The notes under the pieces: model-generated | What the model was told of the DNA's origin: nothing | Seen by the model: only the letters and a program-made list of their open reading frames with translations | The model's database searches: none | DNA from: Oscillospiraceae bacterium | GTDB lineage: Bacteria; Bacillota; Clostridia; Oscillospirales; Ruminococcaceae | Length of the DNA: 8,028 nt | Assembly (NCBI GenBank): GCA_003516865.1 | Contig: DPBR01000003.1 | Span: 17,444-25,471 of the forward strand | Direction of reading: 5' to 3' | Translations under genes and position numbers: made by a program | Shown here: positions 1 to 5,465 of the stretch, piece by piece | Numbering within the stretch: the first letter of the stretch is position 1 | Layout of the letters: every line of letters starts with the position of its first letter

Positions 1-208
1 TCCGCAATACCGCCCTATGAATCAAGTGTTCACTCGAAATTAGATACAATCTATGCCTAGTTTGTTGCTAGGTATGATAAAGCGGGAAGATTACTGCAAT
101 CTTCCCGCTTTTTGGTTTGTTGTATTCAAGCACACGGAGCGCCTTATCGGGCATAGATTCGTATGCGACACCCGAGTGAAAACTCGATTCATAGGGCAGT
201 ATCGCGGA
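1..208. repeat. Large nested inverted repeat (MITE-like or structured RNA candidate)
   Basis: Bases 1-36 match the reverse complement of 173-208 at 32 of 36 positions. A second perfect arm follows inside, with 48-57 (aatctatgcc) pairing with 150-159, and 44-47 pairing with 161-164. The centre holds the 14-bp hairpin at 79-111. Smaller local hairpins are nested in the arms: 53-60/68-75 (8 bp with one G-T pair) and cgagt-GAAA-actcg at 173-186, which has a GNRA-type loop. The left arm starts at the first base of the window, so the element may extend further left. No protein is plausible here. It could be a miniature inverted-repeat element, the end of a larger element, or a long structured RNA. 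The fold is read directly from the sequence; its identity is unknown. Confidence 0.75.
79..113 (+). terminator. Intrinsic terminator hairpin in the centre of the inverted repeat
   Basis: A perfect 14-bp stem (79-92 with 98-111, GC core gcgggaag/cttcccgc) closes a 5-nt loop (actgc) and runs into TTTTT at 109-113. This is the form of a Rho-independent terminator for transcription on the plus strand. On the minus strand the trailing sequence is CTTTATC, a poorer U-tract, so any minus-strand activity would be weaker. The plus-strand gene it would serve is left of the window, or the hairpin belongs to the surrounding inverted repeat. Confidence 0.7.
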
Positions 209-209
209 C

Positions 210-245
210 TAAAAAACTTTAACGCGAAGCGATTAAAGTCTTTTT
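210..245. terminator. Bidirectional intrinsic terminator of the minus-strand operon
   Basis: Bases 216-222 (actttaa) pair with 233-239 (ttaaagt). An inner cgc (223-225) pairs with gcg (229-231) around a gaa loop, with one bulged A at 232. The stem is flanked by six A at 211-216 and by CTTTTT at 240-245, so either strand gives a hairpin followed by a U-run. In the minus direction it lies about 100 nt after the lipoprotein stop codon and ends in TTTTTT, the best candidate for the end of the six-gene transcript. Confidence 0.7.
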
Positions 246-251
246 GGAGTT

Positions 252-285
252 CTTAGAACCTTTTTCTTCAGAAAAAGGTTCTAAG
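252..285. repeat. Perfect 15-bp A/T-rich hairpin (34 bp)
   Basis: Bases 252-266 (cttagaacctttttc) are the exact reverse complement of 271-285, around a 4-nt loop (ttca). There is no U-tract after it on either strand, but each arm contains a run of five T or A. It sits in the 3' untranslated region of the lipoprotein gene, just before the terminator at 210-245. Its perfection suggests an mRNA 3'-end stabiliser, part of a compound terminator, or a dispersed palindromic repeat. Which one is not decidable from one copy. Confidence 0.7.
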
Positions 286-330
286 CCCCGCGGGAGCGAC
301 TAAAGGCGAAGCCGTCTCCCGCGGGAGCGC
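286..330. repeat. GC-rich palindromic hairpin with direct repeat
   Basis: Bases 287-296 (cccgcgggag) pair with 316-325 (ctcccgcggg), enclosing a small ggc-gaa-gcc hairpin at 305-313. The 12-base string cccgcgggagcg also occurs twice directly, at 287-298 and 318-329, because its core cccgcggg is itself palindromic. It begins about 10 nt after the lipoprotein stop codon in the minus direction and forms the first of several stacked hairpins there. It probably protects or terminates the transcript; no specific family is recognised. Confidence 0.6.
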
Positions 331-340
331 GGAGTGCGGC

Positions 341-1942
341 TTATTCGCCGAGCGCGTAATTTTTAAGGTCGGGGAGTTCGTCGCGTGTGATGAAGAGGGA
401 GCTGTTGTAGGCGTTGTTGATGGAGGAGAGCGAGTTATATTCTGTCGAGAGAGTTCCGTTTTCGCGGACAACGTATTTCCCGCTTTCAAGCGCGTTCCAG
501 AGCCACATAGCGTTGTCGCGCCTGATTAAATCGACGGCGGGCAGGACATCGCGCGAAGTGGCGCAAATAGGCTTTCTGATACCCAAATTTTCGCTTATTG
601 AGGAAAGTCTTGCGGCGAAGGTTGAATTTGAGTTCTCGAAAATGCTCTGACCGATGATATCGCAATAGCGTGCTCCGGGGTAATAATCCACGCTGCTTCC
701 GCTCCAAATCCAGACGATGTTCGAGAGTTTGTGATAACGGCAGAGCCTGTCGAAAATCAGGCGATAGAGCTTCTGATGATACTCCGCGCTGTCGCCCCAC
801 CAGTAAAGCCCCGAATCTGCGTTTGGAACAGGCTCAAACAGCACGACCTGCTTTTCCTCGGCGAATTTTGCGAGGATATCGGCGATTTTGTCGATATCGT
901 TAAGCAGGGAAATTGTGTTTGCGGACAAAAAGCCGTTCTCGACCATCAGTTTAAGTTCGTCCGCCGTCATCAGCGCGACCTCATCGAGGTTTTTCGGAGA
1001 AAGCGCTTCTTCCATATCAAACGCGCCGCTGTCAACCGAGCGCTTTGTATTCGGGGAATACCAATGCCACTTGTACGAAACAAGACCGCCGTTTTTCCCC
1101 CAGTCAAGCGCGAGCGCGATATCTTTTTCGAGTTTAACGGCGGCGCTTTCGCTGTCGAGAACCGCGCCCGCAAGTTCGCTCGTGCGTATTGCGGGATAGC
1201 GCCCCGCAGCCTTGAAAACGGCGTCGATTTCGGCGTTTGTTCCGAGGGTAACGTTCGCCGCCGCGAGAACGCCGTTCCCGTATATTTCGGACAGATACTT
1301 CATAACCCCGACAGTTTCAAGGCTTGCCGAGGGGTTTGCCGAGGACGTTCCCGTGCGGTAGATATCGCTGCTCACGGCGTCCGAATTTTCAACGAGAATG
1401 TAATCGATGTCGCAGGTTCCGCTTTCAACGACAAAATCGAGAGCGTTCGAGCCGCTTGTGAGGTAAATCGAATCGACCGCGCAATAGCCGAAGCCCTCGT
1501 CGTTTTCGGCTGCCGCGGGAACGTAAAACACGCCCTCAGCCTTTTTCTTAACGTACAGTTTTATCGAAGCGCCCTTTTCGGAGCGCGCGGAAATGATTAT
1601 CCGATAGAACTGCGGGGTGTTCGCGTTTACGATATGCGTAAGCCGACCGCCCTCTTTGAACGCGAGAAATCCCTTTCCGTCGAAATCGCCGTCGGTTCGC
1701 GCCGTTGCGTCCTCGTAAACGCCGCCCTCGGCATTGAGCTTCGCGAGAAAATTCTGCTTAACAATCGTATAATCGCCGACGGTAAACGTATCAGAAGCGT
1801 GAGAATTTTCATCGGAACTTACATCTGACGAAACGCTTTCGCCCGATGATTGCGAAATTCCCGAATAATCGGCTATTTTCGAGCAGCCCGCCAGCAAAAC
1901 CGCGAGAAACGCCGCTCCGATTGCCTTTTTTATATTTTTCAT
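341..1942 (-). CDS. Lipoprotein with CBM35-like module and catalytically degenerate GH26-like domain
   Basis: A 533-residue predicted lipoprotein. The N-terminus has a lysine-rich start, a hydrophobic core and the lipobox LLAGC with lipidation Cys20, followed by a Ser/Asp/Glu-rich linker to about residue 52, so it should be anchored outside the membrane. Residues ~54-186 resemble a CBM35/CBM6-type beta-sandwich, ending in the family-like stretch around IDYILVEN. Residues ~205-533 follow the GH26 (beta-mannanase) layout: KWHWYSPN at 291-298, DSGLYWWG at 376-383, IVWIW at 409-413, YYPGARYCDIIG at 420-431, and a C-terminal YNSSLFITRDE. GH26 enzymes use an acid/base Glu in RPxHE and a nucleophile Glu near KPxxxxE. 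Here the matching stretches read EPVPN (370-374) and KPICATS (457-463), so both glutamates seem lost. It is more likely a surface glycan-binding or scaffold protein than a hydrolase. The ATG is 9 nt after the previous stop with only a weak AGG-type ribosome site, suggesting coupled translation. Fold assignment is good; lack of activity is inferred. Confidence 0.8.
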   Translation of the reverse strand: MKNIKKAIGAAFLAVLLAGCSKIADYSGISQSSGESVSSDVSSDENSHASDTFTVGDYTIVKQNFLAKLNAEGGVYEDATARTDGDFDGKGFLAFKEGGRLTHIVNANTPQFYRIIISARSEKGASIKLYVKKKAEGVFYVPAAAENDEGFGYCAVDSIYLTSGSNALDFVVESGTCDIDYILVENSDAVSSDIYRTGTSSANPSASLETVGVMKYLSEIYGNGVLAAANVTLGTNAEIDAVFKAAGRYPAIRTSELAGAVLDSESAAVKLEKDIALALDWGKNGGLVSYKWHWYSPNTKRSVDSGAFDMEEALSPKNLDEVALMTADELKLMVENGFLSANTISLLNDIDKIADILAKFAEEKQVVLFEPVPNADSGLYWWGDSAEYHQKLYRLIFDRLCRYHKLSNIVWIWSGSSVDYYPGARYCDIIGQSIFENSNSTFAARLSSISENLGIRKPICATSRDVLPAVDLIRRDNAMWLWNALESGKYVVRENGTLSTEYNSLSSINNAYNSSLFITRDELPDLKNYALGE

Positions 1943-1951
1943 TGCCTAAAC

Positions 1952-4048
1952 CTACTCAATCACAATAACGTCGCCGCTATGAATTTCCTCGTCAAGCCGC
2001 GCTATTTTGCCGTTTATGGTAATCGTGCCTGCGTGCGACAGAAGCTGCGTCGGGTCGTCCGAAAACGCCGCCGCGACGTCGAGAAAAATCGGCGCTTTTC
2101 CGTCCTCGCGCAGCGGAAACTGCGTTTCAATCCCGTTAACCGTTATTTTCGGGTTTTCGGGAGGCTGTTCGGTTGGTTTTTCGGGAAGAACGGGCGTTTC
2201 TTTGGGAGCTTCTTCCGCGCGTTCGATAACATCGCCGCTTTTAAGCTTCTCCGAGCCGTCCGCGTTTTCGCCGTTAAGCGTAACCTTTTCCTCAATTCCA
2301 AGCGAATTGAGCAGCTTTCCGAGCGTATCGCGCTCGATAAGCGTAATTTCATCGCCGTCGTTAATCCTGCGTTCGCCGGCGGCTTCTTTTCCGTTGAGCA
2401 TAATTAAAAATCCCGCGCGCTGTTTTTCGCCGAAAACGCTTATGTTAAACGCTCTTGCCGAGCGCAGGTCGAAGTAGTCCGAGAGCCGAGCGGACGCGTT
2501 TTCACCGCGCTTTGCGGGCGTAATCACAACCTCGTCGCCTTTCGTCACGACTGTGTTCAGCGAGGAAATCTCGCCGTTTACGAGAATTTCGGACGGTTTC
2601 GCGGGCTTTCCGCGAAGCGTGATTTTCTCGCCGTTCAGCGTGAATGAAAGCGGTTTTCCCGCGCCGGCGATAAGTTCCTCCGGCGTTATTTTCGCAAAAT
2701 TCAACAGTTCGAAAACGGTCAGGCGGTTCGTGTCGAGCGCGCGCAGCTTCTTTCCGTTGACGGTAATAGTCGTGTAATCGTAAGAAACGCCCTCTCCGTG
2801 CGTAAGGGCAATTCCGAGCGGCGTTGTGTGCTCCGCGCCGAGCGAAAACGTTTCGGGCGCGGAAATCCGCCGCAGAAGCTCGCGTTTTCCCGCGATAATC
2901 CGCGAAGCGTCCATTCCGAGTTCAGCCGCAACCCGTTCCGGAAGCCCCTCAAGCTTGCTTCCGCCGCCGACGAGGAATACCGCCTGCGGGGGCTTTGCAT
3001 TCGCCGCGACAATTTCCCGCGCAATAACCCGCGCGAGTTCTTCTGCGGCAGGCTCGATTATCTCAAGAACGCGGCTTCGCGAAATCGTATTTTCGCGAAG
3101 GAGAATATCGGTGTATGTAATGTCGTCAAGCGCGCTTGTCTTAATCATTTCCGCCGTGTTGAAGTCAACGAGAAGCTTTTTCATCAGCGCTTCGGTAATT
3201 TCATCGCCCGCTGTTGTCGCCATTCCGTAAGCCACGACGCTTCCGTCGCGCGAAACCGCCACGTCCGAAGTTCCAGCGCCGATATCGCACAGCGCGAGGT
3301 TGATTAATCTGAGTTCGGGCGGAATAACCGCGTTCATCGCGGCAATCGGTTCAAGCGTAATTCCCGCGATTTCAAGCCCTGCCTCGTCAACCGCCGCGCA
3401 AAGGCTCTCGACAACGTAAGCGGGCAAAAACGCCGCGATAATCTCGGTTGTGAGGCATTCGCCGCGGTGACCTTCGGGCTTCGTCACCTTAAATCCGTCC
3501 AGCAGAAGCGAAATGACGCTGTGACCGACGCAATAAAACGCCGCAGCCTCGTTTTTCGCGGAAAATTCCGCGCAGGTTCTTCGAACGGCGTCAAGCTCCG
3601 CCGCGCCGAGGATTTCATCGGTAATCAGCTTTTCCGCGGAAAGCTTGTATTCAAAAGAGCTGCGGACGGTTTTGAGGGCGCGACCCGCAGCCGCTATACA
3701 AGCGGATTTCAGCGAAATGCGGTTTCTTTCTTCAAGCGCCCTGCGAACGAGCTTAATCTCGTCCGAAACCGTTTTTATGTCCTCAATCTGCCCGTCGTTC
3801 ATACAGCGTTTTTCGTGCGCGACGGTTTCGATATCGATAATTTCGCAGCCCGTCTGCGTTTTTTTGGCGAGAACGCCGACAATCGTTCTTGTGCCGATAT
3901 CGAGCGCAAAAATGATATCGCCCTGCGGTTTTTTCGCCGAAGAAGCGGTTTTTGCAGTCTTTTTCGCCGAAGAAGCGGGTTTTGCAGTCTTTTTCACCGA
4001 AATCTGCACAGATTTTTTCGGTCTGCCGACGCTGCGTTTCTGTTCCAT
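1952..4048 (-). CDS. FtsA/PilM-like actin-fold ATPase with basic N-terminal tail and C-terminal repeat array
   Basis: A 698-residue protein. Residues ~1-43 are basic and low-complexity, with GRPKK and two copies of KKTAK(P/T)ASSA. The actin-type ATPase core spans ~44-418: phosphate-1 loop DIGTRT (50-55), phosphate-2 loop DIGAGTSD (255-262) and adenosine motif LVGGGSKLEG (from 359), in FtsA/PilM style. Residues ~425-698 contain seven hydrophobic-N-G units (Asn at 431, 472, 491, 552, 592, 638, 679), several followed by GDE(V/I) or SGDVI, which suggests small beta-rich, beta-grasp-like modules separated by a proline/glutamate linker near 615-633. The C-terminus (SGDVIVIE) lacks the amphipathic membrane-targeting helix of true FtsA, so it is probably not the FtsZ-anchoring FtsA. 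The ATG at 4048 is chosen because AGGTGA lies 5-6 nt before it; a GTG at 4069 is in frame but less well placed. It is 21 nt downstream of the second trkA. ATPase fold is certain; cellular role is not. Confidence 0.85.
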   Translation of the reverse strand: MEQKRSVGRPKKSVQISVKKTAKPASSAKKTAKTASSAKKPQGDIIFALDIGTRTIVGVLAKKTQTGCEIIDIETVAHEKRCMNDGQIEDIKTVSDEIKLVRRALEERNRISLKSACIAAAGRALKTVRSSFEYKLSAEKLITDEILGAAELDAVRRTCAEFSAKNEAAAFYCVGHSVISLLLDGFKVTKPEGHRGECLTTEIIAAFLPAYVVESLCAAVDEAGLEIAGITLEPIAAMNAVIPPELRLINLALCDIGAGTSDVAVSRDGSVVAYGMATTAGDEITEALMKKLLVDFNTAEMIKTSALDDITYTDILLRENTISRSRVLEIIEPAAEELARVIAREIVAANAKPPQAVFLVGGGSKLEGLPERVAAELGMDASRIIAGKRELLRRISAPETFSLGAEHTTPLGIALTHGEGVSYDYTTITVNGKKLRALDTNRLTVFELLNFAKITPEELIAGAGKPLSFTLNGEKITLRGKPAKPSEILVNGEISSLNTVVTKGDEVVITPAKRGENASARLSDYFDLRSARAFNISVFGEKQRAGFLIMLNGKEAAGERRINDGDEITLIERDTLGKLLNSLGIEEKVTLNGENADGSEKLKSGDVIERAEEAPKETPVLPEKPTEQPPENPKITVNGIETQFPLREDGKAPIFLDVAAAFSDDPTQLLSHAGTITINGKIARLDEEIHSGDVIVIE
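3931..3997 (-). repeat. 30-bp in-frame tandem repeat encoding Lys/Ala/Ser-rich tail
   Basis: Bases 3931-3960 and 3961-3990 are identical except at one position (3949 t, 3979 g), and a partial third unit starts at 3991 (ttttcaccga). The unit is 30 bp, so it adds ten residues per copy without shifting frame and encodes KKTAK(P/T)ASSA in the actin-like protein. Such perfect short repeats usually arise by slippage and can vary in copy number between strains. Confidence 0.85.
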
Positions 4049-4069
4049 TTCATTCACCTGCCAAATCAC

Positions 4070-4738
4070 TCAATCCTTAATTTTCAGAGCGCGTTTAAGC
4101 TCTTTTTCTCTGCGGTTCATCATCACCACAAGTATGATATCTCCGCTCAGAAGAATCGTGCCGCCGCGCGGGATAATGGTTCTTCCGCCTCGGTTTATGC
4201 AGGCGATATTACATTCCTCCGGAAGCGAAAGCTCGGCGAGATGTTTTCCCTCGAATATGTAATTTTCGGGAAGCGTAATCTCGACAAGCGACGCGTCGTC
4301 GTATTCCTCGTCAATCGAAAGCAGCTTTTTCATCGTGCTGAAATCGACCTCGTTTTCGAGCTGATGTATAATATTGTCCGTTGCGGAAATGACGATATCT
4401 ACGCCGAGCTTCTCCATTATATCGGTATTTTTGGGGTTGTTGACTTTTGCAATCGTTTTTTTCACTCCGAACGCCTTTTTCGCTACCTGACAGCAGACGA
4501 GGTTGCATTCGTCCTTTCCCGTGACCGCGATAACGCAGTCTGCCTTATCCGCGCCGCAAAGCGCGAGAACCTCGGCGCTTGTTCCGTCGCCGGAAGCGAC
4601 CTCGGCTTCCGTGTTGTTCGCGCAGAAGCGGCTTTGTTCCTTGTCGCGCTCGATAATCGTAACCTCGTAATCGTGTTCGAGAAGCGTTTTTGCGAGGTAA
4701 AACCCGACTTTTCCGCCGCCAACGATGATTGTTTTCAT
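4070..4738 (-). CDS. TrkA-family K+ transport regulatory protein (second of a tandem pair)
   Basis: A 222-residue cytosolic protein with one TrkA_N/RCK_N Rossmann domain (~1-120) and one TrkA_C/RCK_C domain (~138-213). The nucleotide loop VGGGKVG is at residues 6-12, with acidic residues of IIERD (28-32) at the end of the second strand, as expected for NAD(H) or nucleotide binding. RCK proteins form rings that gate K+ transporters such as TrkH/KtrB in response to bound nucleotide. The single-RCK length fits KtrA-like subunits, not the double-length TrkA of E. coli. The ATG at 4738 is preferred over an in-frame TTG at 4744: GAGG at 4750-4747 overlaps the stop of the preceding trkA and is 8 nt upstream, indicating translational coupling. 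No membrane subunit is encoded in the window, so the transporter partner is unknown. Confidence 0.9.
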   Translation of the reverse strand: MKTIIVGGGKVGFYLAKTLLEHDYEVTIIERDKEQSRFCANNTEAEVASGDGTSAEVLALCGADKADCVIAVTGKDECNLVCCQVAKKAFGVKKTIAKVNNPKNTDIMEKLGVDIVISATDNIIHQLENEVDFSTMKKLLSIDEEYDDASLVEITLPENYIFEGKHLAELSLPEECNIACINRGGRTIIPRGGTILLSGDIILVVMMNRREKELKRALKIKD

Positions 4739-4748
4739 ATCCAAAACC

Positions 4749-5366
4749 TCAATTCTTCTTTGCGAAAATCAGCCTGTCGCCCGCTTCAAAGGCGATATCC
4801 TGACCGCAGTACAGAATAAATCCCGCGCCGCCGCGCTCGATACCGAAAAACGACTCGTCCTCTTCAAGCAGGATATCTTCGGGCTTTTTCCCCGCGTAAT
4901 TTTCGGGGACCTCAATCGCCGTGAATTTAACGAGCGCGTTTCCGAATTTTAGCTCCTTGTCGCGGTTTTCGCCCTCAAGCGCTTCGCACGCGGCGCTTAC
5001 CGTAAGCTTTGTGGGGCTGATTATATTAACGCCAAGCCCCTCGAAAACCCTGCATTTTCCGACGTCGTCCACTCTCGCGAAAATTCTCGGCACGCCGAAA
5101 ACCTCGCGTGAAATCTGCGCCGTCATCAGGTTCATATCGTCGTTTTCCGTAACCGCGAAAAGCGCGTCGCAGGAGCCTATTCCCGCGCGCTTCAGCACGT
5201 CTTGGTCAATCGCGACGCCTGTTGCGGTAAACCCGCCGAAATCAGCGGGAAGCGACTCGAAGCTCTCGCTTTTCTTGTCGATAACGCAGATATCGTAGCC
5301 CTTTTTGTCGAGCGCCGCGGCAAGCGTACTTCCCATTGTCCCGCAGCCGATTATCAGTATATTCAT
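4749..5366 (-). CDS. TrkA-family K+ transport regulatory protein (first of a tandem pair)
   Basis: A 205-residue cytosolic RCK protein. The Rossmann loop IIGCGTMG lies at residues 5-12, and the second strand ends in CVIDKK, an acidic position typical for NAD binding. The RCK_N domain covers ~1-130. An RCK_C-like domain with EVPENYAGKKPEDI follows from ~145 to the end. It is a paralogue of the next gene downstream, only 10 nt away, so the two probably make a mixed or paired gating ring for a Trk/Ktr-type K+ transporter. Of two adjacent ATGs (5369 and 5366), the second is chosen because GGAGG is 5 nt upstream of it and only 2 nt upstream of the first. The 99-nt gap before the gene contains a decayed copy of the mnmE 3' end. 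Confidence 0.9.
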   Translation of the reverse strand: MNILIIGCGTMGSTLAAALDKKGYDICVIDKKSESFESLPADFGGFTATGVAIDQDVLKRAGIGSCDALFAVTENDDMNLMTAQISREVFGVPRIFARVDDVGKCRVFEGLGVNIISPTKLTVSAACEALEGENRDKELKFGNALVKFTAIEVPENYAGKKPEDILLEEDESFFGIERGGAGFILYCGQDIAFEAGDRLIFAKKN

Positions 5367-5373
5367 CATTTCC

Positions 5374-5431
5374 TCCGTTATTTCCCCGCGCAGAACCGCC
5401 CCGAAACATCTTCCGAAGCTTTTTCGGAGAT
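5374..5431 (-). pseudogene. Decayed duplicate of the mnmE 3' end
   Basis: Bases 5374-5399 match 5462-5487, the last codons and stop of mnmE, at 24 of 26 positions with a constant offset of 88. Read in the mnmE frame the remnant gives SEKASEDVSGRFCAGK-stop, against mnmE's RASEEVIAEVFKRFCVGK-stop, with about four residues deleted in the middle. An in-frame TAA at 5432-5434 closes it upstream and no start codon is available, so it is not expressed as a protein. The remnant runs straight into the ribosome site of the first trkA (TAA-CGGAGG-AA-ATG). It may be the original mnmE terminus left behind when the gene was replaced, or a tandem partial duplication. The 6-bp hairpin at 5412-5428 lies inside it and has no U-tract. 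Confidence 0.7.
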
Positions 5432-5465
5432 TTAGGGCGCTGCCGCCAAGATATCGAAAAGTCCG

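Noticed and set aside
1..208. Retron msr/msd, group II intron or CRISPR-like array
   Set aside because: There is no reverse transcriptase, Cas gene or repeat-spacer periodicity in the window, and the fold is a single nested palindrome.
53..256. A 67-codon plus-strand open frame in the left intergenic region
   Set aside because: It runs through the inverted repeat and its terminator hairpin, has no ribosome site I can support, and ends within the next hairpin array.
4049..4069. GTG start at 4069 for the actin-like protein, adding seven residues
   Set aside because: The ATG at 4048 has AGGTGA at good spacing. The GTG directly follows the upstream stop with only a weak, closely spaced purine stretch.
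3467..4819. A long open frame of 450 codons on the plus strand, and similar ones at 731-1828 and 5625-6827
   Set aside because: They lie antisense to well-supported genes with recognisable family motifs, have Arg/Phe-rich compositions typical of the reverse frame of GC-biased genes, and show no domains.
5412..5428. 6-bp hairpin between mnmE and trkA as a terminator
   Set aside because: The stem is short and mostly A/T-flanked, has no following U-run, and falls inside the recognisable mnmE remnant.
5367..5465. Internal promoter in the mnmE-trkA gap
   Set aside because: No convincing -35/-10 pair at 16-18 bp spacing is visible on the minus strand. The gap is mostly accounted for by the mnmE remnant.
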